From Absicoccus porci (GTDB lineage: Bacteria; Bacillota_I; Bacilli_A; Erysipelotrichales; Erysipelotrichaceae), in assembly GCF_003725415.1 (NCBI RefSeq), contig NZ_RJQC01000003.1, positions 157,861 through 221,860 on the forward strand: 64,000 bases of DNA, given 5' to 3'. A program made the translations under genes and the position numbers. The notes below the pieces were generated by a model. It ran no database searches, was not told the origin of the DNA, and worked only from the letters and a program-made list of their open reading frames with translations. Below, one piece after another: positions 56,126 to 64,000 of the stretch (its first letter is position 1; each line of letters begins with the position of its first letter).

Positions 56126-58270
56126 ATGAAAAAACATTTAGTGATCGTTGAGTCGCCTTCAAAATCGAAGACGATTGAAAAATATTTAGGAAGCGATTAT
56201 AAAGTTGTTTCCAGCAAAGGACATGTGTGTGATTTAGCCACACGTGGAAAAGAAGGATTGGGCATTGATGTCGATCATGATTTTGAACCAACCTATACGA
56301 TTAGTAAAGATAAAAAAGATGTTGTGAAAGAATTAAAAGCCGATGTGAAAAACGCCCAAGACGTTTATTTGGCAAGCGACCCCGATCGCGAAGGGGAAGC
56401 GATCGCATGGCACTTGGCTCGAGTCTTGGATCTCGATGTGAATACGACCAATCGGATTGTCTTTCATGAAATTACCAAGCCTGCTGTTTTAGAGGCTTTG
56501 GAACATCCAACCCATATTGATATGGATCTGGTTCGTTCACAAGAAACACGACGTATGTTGGATCGTATCATTGGTTTTAAATTGAGCAAATTATTACGAA
56601 ATAAAATTCAATCGAAATCCGCTGGACGTGTCCAATCGGTTGCTTTGCGTTTGATCGTTGAACGTGAAAATGAGATCAATGCATTTAAGCCAAAAGAATA
56701 TTGGACCGTTCATGCCAATGTGACCAAGGGAAAAAAGACATTTGAAGCTGTTTTGGATAAAGTAGACGGCAAAAAGGCAAAATTAAGTAAAGAAGACGAT
56801 GCGAAAGTAGTGGTGGAACGTTGTAATCAAGACTATGTAGTGTCTAAATTGACCAAGCGTTCCAAAAGTAAGAAAGCGCGTTTGCCATTTACGACTTCGA
56901 CGTTGCAACAGGAAGCTAGTACAAAATTAAATTTTGGTGCTCGAAAGACAATGAGCGTGGCACAACGTTTATATGAAGGTATTGATGTAGGATCTGGACA
57001 AGAAGGATTGATTTCCTATATGCGTACGGATTCAACACGATTATCTCCTCTTTTTGTACAAGATGCGGAAAATTATATCGAACAGACATATGGAAAAGAA
57101 TATATGGGAAAAGCACATCAAAAGAACAGTGCTAATGCACAAGATGCCCATGAAGCCATTCGTCCTACGGATATCACGCGTACACCAGAATCTATCAAAA
57201 GCTATTTAAATAATGATGAATATCGTTTGTATTCATTGATTTATGCTCGTACGTTAGCTTCATTGATGCACGATGCCAAATTTGATGTAACGACTGTATT
57301 GATTGACAACAACGGCTGTCAATTTAAAGCCAGTGGACAAGTTATGACTTTTGATGGTTATACGAAAGTATATGGTAAATATGAAAAGTCGACGAATGAG
57401 CTTCTACCAAAATTAGAAGAAAATGAAGTATTGGAGCATGTAGCGATTGAAAGTAAACAACACTTTACCGAACCACCGGCTCGTTATACCGAAGCAAAAC
57501 TAATCAAAGATTTGGAAGAAAAATCCATTGGTCGTCCAAGTACCTATGCGACAATCATTGATACGATTCAAAAGCGTGGATATGTTACTTTAGAAAAAAC
57601 ATCCGAAACATCACGTACCAAAGTTTTTAAGCCAACGGAACAAGGTGTTTTAACAGATTCTAAGCTCCAACAATATTTCTCCAGTGTCATCAATGTGGAA
57701 TATACGGCCAACATGGAAAAAACATTGGATGAAATTGCCGAAGGGCAACAAGACAATATCGCGTATTTACACAAGTTCTATGATTTCTTTGCACCATTGG
57801 TTGATGAAGCCTATGAAAAAATGCCAAAGAAAGAATTAGAACGAGTAGGACGCAAATGTCCAGATTGCGGTGGTGAACTGGTTTATCGAAATGGTCGCTA
57901 TGGCAAGTTTATTTCGTGTATCAATTTTCCAAAATGTAAATACACGGAAACTTTGGACGTGCCAAAAGAAGCACAAGGCGAAGAAAAGATTTGTCCAAAT
58001 TGTGGTGGCAAGATGGTCATCAAACGAGGACGCTATGGTGAGTTCTGGGCTTGTTCGAATTATCCAAAATGTAAGACCATTGTGCCATTAAAAGAAAAAG
58101 CGAAACCGGAACCAACCGGAGAAATGTGTCCAGAATGTGGTCATGAATTGGTACGTCGTCGCTCTCGCTATGGAAAGACATTTATTGGTTGTTCGAATTA
58201 TCCAAAATGTCACTATATTAAAAAAGAACCGAAAACAAAGAAAAAAGAAACGGAAAAAGAAGAAGGATAA
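56126..58270 (+). CDS. topA: DNA topoisomerase I
   Basis: TopA relaxes negative supercoils through a 5'-phosphotyrosine. The Toprim domain opens [21 protein letters not shown] and holds the acidic DPDREGEA; the active tyrosine is in [13 protein letters not shown]. Three C-terminal zinc ribbons of the type CPDCGG ... C ... C are visible (about residues 580-700). The tail is highly charged. ATG 56126 (714 residues) follows GGGGGGAAGGA; an in-frame TTG lies at 56111. Confidence 0.97.
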   Translation: MKKHLVIVESPSKSKTIEKYLGSDYKVVSSKGHVCDLATRGKEGLGIDVDHDFEPTYTISKDKKDVVKELKADVKNAQDVYLASDPDREGEAIAWHLARVLDLDVNTTNRIVFHEITKPAVLEALEHPTHIDMDLVRSQETRRMLDRIIGFKLSKLLRNKIQSKSAGRVQSVALRLIVERENEINAFKPKEYWTVHANVTKGKKTFEAVLDKVDGKKAKLSKEDDAKVVVERCNQDYVVSKLTKRSKSKKARLPFTTSTLQQEASTKLNFGARKTMSVAQRLYEGIDVGSGQEGLISYMRTDSTRLSPLFVQDAENYIEQTYGKEYMGKAHQKNSANAQDAHEAIRPTDITRTPESIKSYLNNDEYRLYSLIYARTLASLMHDAKFDVTTVLIDNNGCQFKASGQVMTFDGYTKVYGKYEKSTNELLPKLEENEVLEHVAIESKQHFTEPPARYTEAKLIKDLEEKSIGRPSTYATIIDTIQKRGYVTLEKTSETSRTKVFKPTEQGVLTDSKLQQYFSSVINVEYTANMEKTLDEIAEGQQDNIAYLHKFYDFFAPLVDEAYEKMPKKELERVGRKCPDCGGELVYRNGRYGKFISCINFPKCKYTETLDVPKEAQGEEKICPNCGGKMVIKRGRYGEFWACSNYPKCKTIVPLKEKAKPEPTGEMCPECGHELVRRRSRYGKTFIGCSNYPKCHYIKKEPKTKKKETEKEEG

Positions 58271-58271
58271 T

Positions 58272-59561
58272 ATGCAAGAAGTCACAGTGATTGGTGCCGG
58301 ACTGGCGGGAAGTGAGGCCGTTTGGCAGTTGATAAAACGAAATATTCCTGTGCATTTGATTGAAATGCGGCCGGTGAAATCGCCGGCTGCTTTTCATACG
58401 TCACAATTTGCGGAATTGGTTTGTTCCAATTCTTTACGTTCAAATTCGATGCAAAATGCGGTTGGTATATTGAAAGAAGAATTACGCATCTTAGATTCCT
58501 TAGTGATGAAAGCTGCCGATACACATGCTGTTCCTGCAGGTAGTGCTCTCGCTGTGGATCGACAAGGTTTTTCGCAAATGATCACCGATACGATTACACA
58601 CTCACCTTTGGTTCGCATCACGCATGAGGAAGTCACAACAATTTCGGATGGACCAACAATCATCGCAACCGGTCCATTGACAAGTGATGCATTGGCAGAA
58701 TCTATTCACTCATTTCTGCAAACAGATGCACTTCATTTTTATGATGCGGCTGCTCCTATTATTGAAAAAGATTCCATAGATTTTTCAAAAGCGTATTATA
58801 AATCGCGATATGATCGTGGAGAAGCCAGCTATATCAATTGTCCAATGAATCAAGATGAGTTTGATGTATTTTATGATGCTTTGATTCATGCGCAATGTGC
58901 GCAACTGCACGATTTTGAAGAAACGTATTTTGAAGGTTGTATGCCTGTCGAAGAAATGGCAAAACGAGGCAAAAAGACATTATTATTTGGACCACTGAAA
59001 CCGGTGGGACTCGAAAAAGATGAAAATGCACATCCTGTTGCGGTGGTGCAATTACGACAAGATAATGTAGCCGCGACGATGTATAATATTGTTGGTTTTC
59101 AGACCCACTTAACATGGCCAGAACAACGCCGTGTCTTTTCATTGATTCCAGGCTTGGAACATTTAAAAATTACTCGGTATGGAGTGATGCATCGAAATAG
59201 TTTTATTTCGAGTCCCCAAGTTTTACGAGAAACCTATCAATCGAAACAACGAGATGATTTATTCTTTGCCGGCCAATTAACGGGCGTTGAAGGTTATGTG
59301 GAAAGTTGTGCAAGTGGTATGATTGCTGGCATCAATATGGCTCGTTTGGTATCGGGGCAAGAACCTATTTTGTTTGGCAATACATGTATCATGGGGTCGC
59401 AAGCTTACTATATAACGCATTGTGATCCAAAGCATTTTCAGCCGATGAATGCGAATTTTGGAATCTTGCATTTTACGGAAAAATGTAAGAAAAAAGAACG
59501 TAAAGAGCGTATGGCTCAACAGGCTATTGATCGTATTCACCAGATCGAGGCGATGCTATGA
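58272..59561 (+). CDS. trmFO: Methylenetetrahydrofolate-tRNA (uracil-5-)-methyltransferase TrmFO
   Basis: TrmFO makes m5U54 in the tRNA T-loop using folate and FAD. The N-terminal FAD motif is [17 protein letters not shown], then [15 protein letters not shown] and [15 protein letters not shown]-terminal [18 protein letters not shown] is also diagnostic. I chose ATG 58272, one base after the topA stop, with AGAAGGA ahead (429 residues); the frame is open further upstream inside topA, but that part is not related. The order topA-trmFO-xer is as in Bacillus. Confidence 0.96.
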   Translation: MQEVTVIGAGLAGSEAVWQLIKRNIPVHLIEMRPVKSPAAFHTSQFAELVCSNSLRSNSMQNAVGILKEELRILDSLVMKAADTHAVPAGSALAVDRQGFSQMITDTITHSPLVRITHEEVTTISDGPTIIATGPLTSDALAESIHSFLQTDALHFYDAAAPIIEKDSIDFSKAYYKSRYDRGEASYINCPMNQDEFDVFYDALIHAQCAQLHDFEETYFEGCMPVEEMAKRGKKTLLFGPLKPVGLEKDENAHPVAVVQLRQDNVAATMYNIVGFQTHLTWPEQRRVFSLIPGLEHLKITRYGVMHRNSFISSPQVLRETYQSKQRDDLFFAGQLTGVEGYVESCASGMIAGINMARLVSGQEPILFGNTCIMGSQAYYITHCDPKHFQPMNANFGILHFTEKCKKKERKERMAQQAIDRIHQIEAML

Positions 59562-60454
59562 ATGAATGGATCGACCGATTTTTAAAATATGTGTATAATG
59601 CCCATTCGCGTTCCGAAGATACACAAGCAGCATATCGGAAAGATCTAGAACAGTTTCGTGATTATCTAACAAGTCAAAGTATTACATCCTTTGCGGATGT
59701 GGATCGCATCACCATATTGAATTTTATTGCACAATTTCAACAAAATCACGATGCGAAACCAGCAACGATTGCACGTAAGTTATCGACCTATCGTTCTTTT
59801 TATCGATATTTAAATGAATATATGGGAATCGATGCCCAACCGTTAGAATCAATTCGTTCACCAAAGAATCGGCAAAAAATTCCAGAATTTTTATTTGTGA
59901 ATGAAATTGAAAATTTTTTAGAAACCTATGATTCTCATGATTTAAATCAATTGCGTGATAAAACAATGTTTACGATGTTGTATGCATGTGGATTGCGCGT
60001 GAGCGAACTCACCCATTTGGTTTGGCCGGATATTGATTTAGAAGGACGAATCGTTCATATTACTGGAAAAGGAGATAAACAACGAATCGTACCGTTTTTT
60101 CAAGGCTTTGATAAAGACTTGTTAAATTATAAATTACGATATTGGCAAACAATTGCTAAGGATGATCATGTGTTTGTGAATGCGCGTGGAAAAGCTTTTA
60201 CATCGCGAGGCATCCAATATTTAATGCAAAAACATGCTGATGATATTGGCATGCATATGAAAGTGCATCCACATATGTTTCGTCATAGTTTTGCGACGCA
60301 TCTGTTGGATAATGGAGCCGATATTCGAATTGTACAGGAACTATTAGGACATGCGAGTTTATCCACTACACAGATTTATACGCATGTATCTATATCGAAG
60401 ATGAAAAGTGCTTATCAGCAAGCGCATCCAATGGCGCATGTAAAAAAAATATAG
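59558..60454 (+). CDS. xerC: Tyrosine recombinase (XerC/XerD type)
   Basis: The protein probably resolves chromosome dimers at dif. It has an N-terminal SAM-like core-binding domain (about 1-85) and a catalytic domain with Arg in CGLRVSEL, a Lys in ITGKGDKQR, His-x-x-Arg in [14 protein letters not shown], and the nucleophilic tyrosine in TTQIYTH. The 298 residues are full length. Position behind trmFO matches codV/xerC of Bacillus, which is why I use that symbol; XerD cannot be excluded. It overlaps trmFO by 4 bases. Confidence 0.9.
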   Translation: MNEWIDRFLKYVYNAHSRSEDTQAAYRKDLEQFRDYLTSQSITSFADVDRITILNFIAQFQQNHDAKPATIARKLSTYRSFYRYLNEYMGIDAQPLESIRSPKNRQKIPEFLFVNEIENFLETYDSHDLNQLRDKTMFTMLYACGLRVSELTHLVWPDIDLEGRIVHITGKGDKQRIVPFFQGFDKDLLNYKLRYWQTIAKDDHVFVNARGKAFTSRGIQYLMQKHADDIGMHMKVHPHMFRHSFATHLLDNGADIRIVQELLGHASLSTTQIYTHVSISKMKSAYQQAHPMAHVKKI

Positions 60455-60469
60455 GAATGAGGGACTATT

Positions 60470-61717
60470 ATGGAATTTTGTCATTTGACCGAAAGTGAAT
60501 ATCAACAATTTCAACAACAACATCCGTATGGGAATTTTATGAGTGCAATGGAATCAATGCATGTCAAAGAAGATGAAGGCTGGAAAGTCGAGCTTGTTGG
60601 CGTGAAGGAAAATGGCAAGATCGTATTAGCCACGCCATTGACATCCATTCCAGTTATGAAAGTGTATCGCTATTATTATGCACAACGTGGCTTTTTGATG
60701 GATTATCATCGCATGGATGTGTTGAATTTCTTTACGGCAGAAATCAAAAAATACTTAAAAAAACAGAAGGGCTTGTATTTGGAAGTGGATCCAAATGTTT
60801 TGTATAAAGAAAGAGATATCGATGGTAACTTGGTACCCGATGGATTTGACAATAGCTATGTTGTTGAAAATATGAAAAAAGCAGGCTACATCCATCAAGG
60901 TTTTACGCGTGGCTATGGTTCCGGACAGATGCGTTGGATCTTTTCTTTGTATCTACAAAATCGAGATGCGCAAACGATGTTGAAAAGCTTTCATCAACAA
61001 ACCCGTTGGTCTATCAATCGAACCAAAAAGGAAGGCGTACAAGTTCGTGAATTGGGATTGGATGAAGTGGACATTTTTTTGGATATGATGAAGGAAACGG
61101 CACAACGTCGTGGTTTTGAAGAGCGGGATCGGAATTTCTATATTTCACAAATCAAGGAATTCACAAAAATCAATCATGGAAAATTACTTTTGGCTTATTT
61201 AGATCTAGATGCTTTCAAAGACAATTTAGTACAGGAACAAAAACAGTTGGAAGCCGAAAAAGCTGAAGTGGATGCGAAGCTAGAAAAAATTCCAAATTCA
61301 AAAAAATTTGTGAAACGAGCCAAAGTATTGACTGAAAATTTAGAGATCAATGCCAAAAAGCAGGATCGTGCTAATCAATTAAAGAAGCAGTATGGTTCGG
61401 TTCTAAATATGGCAACGACTTTCTTTATCATATCCAATGGAGAAGTGGTTTATATGCATAGTGCGACCAATGATGCCTTCCGTAAATTCTATGCACCCTA
61501 TGCCTTGCAGTGGTATATGATCCAGTATGCGATCGAACATCATATTGATCGATATGACTTCTATGGTATTTCTGGTATCTTTGATAAGGATGATCCAAGC
61601 TATGGTGTTTATGACTTTAAGCGAGGATTTACCGGTCAAGTCGAAGAGTTGGTTGGTGTCTTTATTTTGCCAATTCATGAACATGCATACAAGATCTATC
61701 AGAAATTAAAAGGATAG
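60470..61717 (+). CDS. FemAB-like peptidoglycan bridge aminoacyltransferase
   Basis: The 415-residue protein has two GNAT-like subdomains and, around residues 245-300, a long charged helical hairpin (QEQKQLEAEKAEVDAKLEKI ... KRAKVLTENLEINAKKQDRANQLKKQ) characteristic of FemA/FemX/MurM-type enzymes. These add amino acids from aminoacyl-tRNA to the lipid II side chain. It follows the recombinase gene, where many Firmicutes have clpQ/clpY (hslVU) instead. The amino acid it adds is unknown. Confidence 0.87.
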   Translation: MEFCHLTESEYQQFQQQHPYGNFMSAMESMHVKEDEGWKVELVGVKENGKIVLATPLTSIPVMKVYRYYYAQRGFLMDYHRMDVLNFFTAEIKKYLKKQKGLYLEVDPNVLYKERDIDGNLVPDGFDNSYVVENMKKAGYIHQGFTRGYGSGQMRWIFSLYLQNRDAQTMLKSFHQQTRWSINRTKKEGVQVRELGLDEVDIFLDMMKETAQRRGFEERDRNFYISQIKEFTKINHGKLLLAYLDLDAFKDNLVQEQKQLEAEKAEVDAKLEKIPNSKKFVKRAKVLTENLEINAKKQDRANQLKKQYGSVLNMATTFFIISNGEVVYMHSATNDAFRKFYAPYALQWYMIQYAIEHHIDRYDFYGISGIFDKDDPSYGVYDFKRGFTGQVEELVGVFILPIHEHAYKIYQKLKG

Positions 61718-61858
61718 GTTGCATTAAAATCGTGCTTTGTGTTACTATTAGAAAGCATGAATATGCAAATACACACATCATGGATTCGTTTGCCCGTGCA
61801 CTTTTATGTGTTGCATTCGTTTGAAATGGTGGAGGAGTAACGGAAAGGAAGGACATTT
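61718..61858 (+). promoter_or_regulatory. rpsB leader and promoter
   Basis: TTGCAT (61721-61726) and TACTAT (about 61745-61750), 18 bases apart, form a plausible promoter. A leader of about 100 bases with no reading frame follows, ending in AAGGAAGGA before the ATG. Ribosomal protein S2 leaders are often autoregulatory, but I see no specific known motif. Confidence 0.4.
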
Positions 61859-62788
61859 ATGTCAGAAAAAATTGTATCAATGAAAAAATTGTTAGAGAAT
61901 GGTGTACATTTTGGACATCAGACTCGCCGTTGGAACCCAAAGATGAAACCATACATCTACACAAGTCGTAATGGTGTATATATCATCGATTTGAACACAA
62001 CGTTGGAAGGAATCGAAGCAGCTTATGCGGAATTAAAAGCAATCAGTGAACGTGGTGGTAAAGTTTTGTTTGTAGGAACAAAGAAAACAGCTGCTGAAAC
62101 GATTGAAGCACAAGCTTTGCGTTCTGGATCTTTCTATGTCAACAAACGTTGGTTAGGTGGTATGTTAACAAACTTCCGTACGATTCAAAAACGTGTTCGT
62201 CGTTTGGTTGAAATCGAAGAAATGGAAGCTAGCGGTAAAATTGAAGTATATACAAAGAAAGAACAAGCTGGTCTTCATAAAGAAAAAGCAAAATTGGAAA
62301 ACTCTTTAGGTGGAGTTAAAGAAATGAAGAAATTGCCAGATGCAATCTTCGTTGTTGACCCTAAAGAAGAACACAATGCCATTGCTGAAGCCAAGAAATT
62401 AGGTATTCCAGTATTCGCTATGTTGGATACGAACTGTGATCCAGATGATGCCGATTATCCAATCGCATCCAATGATGATTCACAACGTTCTATCGAATTG
62501 ATCACAACATTGATGGCAGATGCCATTGTAGATGCTAAGGGCGGATTACTTGAATTGGCTTACTTAGGTGAAGATGAAGATGACGTAACGATGGATGATG
62601 TCATCAAGAATGTAGAAGCTCAAATCGCTGAAAACGAACGTCGTCGTCGTCAAAGAAATGAAGAACGTCGTAGAAGAAATGCAGAACGTCGTAATCGTCG
62701 TTTCAATCGTAACCACAACGCAAATGGTTCTCAAGCAAACCGTGCAGATGCGAAACCAGAACAAAAATCTGCAGAATCTGCTGAATAA
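61859..62788 (+). CDS. rpsB: 30S ribosomal protein S2 with an arginine-rich C-terminal extension
   Basis: S2 joins the 30S subunit near the platform and is needed for S1 or mRNA binding. The core (residues 1-about 255) is normal: MKKLLENGVHFGHQTRRWNPKM, FVGTKKTA, NKRWLGGMLTNF, FVVDPKEEHNAI and NDDSQRSIELIT. About 50 further residues form an Arg/Asn-rich tail (for example ERRRRQRNEERRRRN) ending in KPEQKSAESAE. The total of 309 compares with about 245 in Bacillus. It precedes tsf, as usual. Confidence 0.96.
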   Translation: MSEKIVSMKKLLENGVHFGHQTRRWNPKMKPYIYTSRNGVYIIDLNTTLEGIEAAYAELKAISERGGKVLFVGTKKTAAETIEAQALRSGSFYVNKRWLGGMLTNFRTIQKRVRRLVEIEEMEASGKIEVYTKKEQAGLHKEKAKLENSLGGVKEMKKLPDAIFVVDPKEEHNAIAEAKKLGIPVFAMLDTNCDPDDADYPIASNDDSQRSIELITTLMADAIVDAKGGLLELAYLGEDEDDVTMDDVIKNVEAQIAENERRRRQRNEERRRRNAERRNRRFNRNHNANGSQANRADAKPEQKSAESAE

Positions 62789-62814
62789 TTCAAAGAAAAG
62801 GAGATCAATAAAAT

Positions 62815-63699
62815 ATGGCAATCAAAGCATCTCAAGTTAAAGAATTGCGTGAAAAAACCGGCGCAGGAATGATGGATTGTAAAAAAGCATTGACAGAAAC
62901 TGATGGTGATATTGCTGCTGCTATCGACTGGCTTCGTGAAAAAGGTATTGCGAAGTCACAAAAGAAAGCTGGACGTATTGCTGCTGAAGGATTGACTCGT
63001 GTCGCTACAGAAGGTAATACAGGTATCATTTTTGAAGTGAATTCAGAAACCGACTTTGTCGCTAAGAACGAACAATTCTTACATTTATTAGATGTTATTG
63101 AAAAAGCTTTATTAGCTGCTAAACCAGCCAATACGGAAGCTGCTTTAGAAGTTGAAACACCAGAAGGAAAAGTCAATGATTTGGTCATCAATGCTACGGC
63201 TACCATTGGTGAAAAGATTTCTTTCCGTCGTGTGGCTGTTGTAGAAAAAGCCGATGATGAAACATTTGGAAAATACATGCATATGGGTGGAACCATTTCT
63301 AGTTTAGTTGTTACCAAAGGTGGCGACAAAACAGTAGCTAAGAACTTGGCTATGCAAGTGGCTTCAATGAATCCAATTTATGCAACGGAAGCCGATATTC
63401 CAGAAACTGCATTCAATCATGAAAAAGAACTTCAAATGCAGATGATGAAGGAAGATCCAAAAATGGCTAATAAACCTGAAAAAGTATTACAAAATATTTT
63501 GAAGGGTAAAGTAAAGAAGCACTTTAAAGATCAATGCTTAGCGGATCAAGAGTTCTTCTTGGATTCTAAAAAATCTGTTTCTCAATACTTGAAAGAAGAA
63601 AAAGCAGAAGTTGTTTCTTTCGTTCGTTATCAAGTTGGAGAAGGAATTGAAAAGAAAGAAGAAGATTTTGCTGCTGAAGTAGCTGCACAAATGAAGTAA
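62815..63699 (+). CDS. tsf: Translation elongation factor Ts
   Basis: EF-Ts exchanges GDP for GTP on EF-Tu. The N-terminal UBA-like domain (VKELREKTGAGMMDCKKALTETDGDIAAAIDWLRE) and the TDFVAKNEQF motif of the core are clear. The 294 residues are full length. AAGGAG lies ahead of the ATG, 26 bases after rpsB, so the two are co-transcribed. A terminator follows. Confidence 0.97.
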   Translation: MAIKASQVKELREKTGAGMMDCKKALTETDGDIAAAIDWLREKGIAKSQKKAGRIAAEGLTRVATEGNTGIIFEVNSETDFVAKNEQFLHLLDVIEKALLAAKPANTEAALEVETPEGKVNDLVINATATIGEKISFRRVAVVEKADDETFGKYMHMGGTISSLVVTKGGDKTVAKNLAMQVASMNPIYATEADIPETAFNHEKELQMQMMKEDPKMANKPEKVLQNILKGKVKKHFKDQCLADQEFFLDSKKSVSQYLKEEKAEVVSFVRYQVGEGIEKKEEDFAAEVAAQMK

Positions 63700-63712
63700 G
63701 CATCTTTTATTC

Positions 63713-63741
63713 GGAGCTATGTGTATTCATAGCTCTTTTTA
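63713..63741 (+). terminator. Intrinsic terminator of rpsB-tsf
   Basis: Stem GAGCTATG / CATAGCTC with loop TGTATT and five T residues. Confidence 0.92.
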
Positions 63742-63758
63742 ATTGTTTGTTCTTAGTG

Positions 63759-63764
63759 TATAAT
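63759..63764 (+). promoter_or_regulatory. Candidate pyrH -10 box
   Basis: TATAAT follows the tsf terminator and lies 31 bases before the pyrH start; a -35 box is not clear. Confidence 0.4.
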
Positions 63765-63795
63765 TTGTAGAAGAGACTTAAAGGAGTAAAAACGT

Positions 63796-64000
63796 ATGTA
63801 TAAACGGGTTTTATTGAAATTAAGTGGTGAAGCTTTGTCTGGAAATGGACAGGCTTTTGATCCAGAAGTGTTGGCTGGATTGGCCAAAGAATTGAAAGAA
63901 ATTCAACAAAAAGGAGTGGAATTAGCCATTGTTGTTGGTGGTGGTAATTTCATTCGCGGAAAGATGCTAGCCGAAATGGGAATGAATCGTGCACAAGGCG
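63796..64000 (+). CDS. pyrH: Uridylate kinase, N-terminal part (cut by window edge)
   Basis: The ATG at 63796 follows AAAGGAG and opens MYKRVLLKLSGEALSG, which is diagnostic of bacterial UMP kinase (amino acid kinase fold). VVGGGNFIRG, the phosphate-binding glycine loop, is visible about residue 52. PyrH makes UDP from UMP for pyrimidine nucleotide supply. About 68 of roughly 240 residues lie in the window. The order rpsB-tsf-pyrH is conserved in bacteria. Confidence 0.95.
   Translation, partial: MYKRVLLKLSGEALSGNGQAFDPEVLAGLAKELKEIQQKGVELAIVVGGGNFIRGKMLAEMGMNRAQG

Noticed and set aside
58137..58271. N-terminal extension of TrmFO by 45 residues
   Set aside because: It lies in another frame of the topA 3' end, is an artefact of lysine-rich codons, and lacks similarity to the family; the FAD motif begins right after ATG 58272.
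62832..63329. 165-residue frame antisense to tsf
   Set aside because: Shadow of the tsf coding sequence, with no ribosome site or known domain.

Overview
The window looks like a chromosomal segment of a low-GC Gram-positive bacterium (Firmicutes/Bacillota), most likely of the Erysipelotrichia. This rests on Bacillus-like gene blocks (polA-mutM-coaE-dnaB-dnaI, cdaA-cdaR-glmM, ffh/rpsP-khpA-rimM-trmD-rplS, topA-trmFO-xer, rpsB-tsf-pyrH), purine-rich Shine-Dalgarno sites, TTG and GTG starts, a T-box thrS leader, CIRCE-controlled groESL and a complete 16S gene. I cannot name the genus without a database comparison. Nearly all genes lie on the + strand; only an SseB-like gene and rpsD are on the - strand.

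Layout. 1-4455: 3' end of polA, mutM, coaE and the helicase-loading genes dnaB and dnaI. 4456-7500: fba, murA and a LytTR regulator. 7501-7903: no gene, but a probable structured RNA with its own terminator. 7965-13910: a HAD-like protein without the usual nucleophile, the c-di-AMP/cell-wall module cdaA-cdaR-glmM and a two-component system. 13962-15430: an IS3-type insertion sequence whose transposase is broken by a 2-base insertion. 15504-19538: T-box-controlled thrS and groES-groEL with two CIRCE operators around one promoter. 19606-26294: nucleotide housekeeping (rdgB, trmL), a secreted wall-binding NlpC/P60-like protein, a pair of M16 peptidase-like proteins, a short SSB-like protein and a PHP phosphatase. 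26317-27329 (-): SseB-like gene and rpsD. 27598-34585: ezrA, cysteine desulfurase, thiI, two RNA methyltransferases and a second, intact HAD phosphatase. 34643-37886: a non-PFL glycyl radical enzyme with its activase. 37981-40996: ppx and ppk.

41035-42105 is an IS30-type element with a visible target duplication, inserted just upstream of the rRNA promoter. 42285-47072 is a complete 16S-23S-5S operon without tRNA genes. It is followed by a TPR protein and a GT2 glycosyltransferase, then the SRP/ribosome-maturation block (ffh, rpsP, khpA, rimM, trmD, rplS, lepB, rbgA, rnhB), dprA, topA, trmFO, a Xer recombinase, a FemAB-like transferase, rpsB, tsf and the first part of pyrH at the right edge.

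The window is mostly core information processing and envelope growth. Precursor supply (glmM, murA), c-di-AMP signalling (cdaA, cdaR), wall editing (NlpC/P60-like protein, FemAB-like protein) and division (ezrA) all lie within it. The less ordinary parts are the 7.5-7.9 kb RNA candidate beside a possibly inactive HAD protein, the unresolved glycyl radical enzyme, a possible leader peptide before an SSB paralogue, candidate leaderless promoters, and the junctions of the two insertion sequences.
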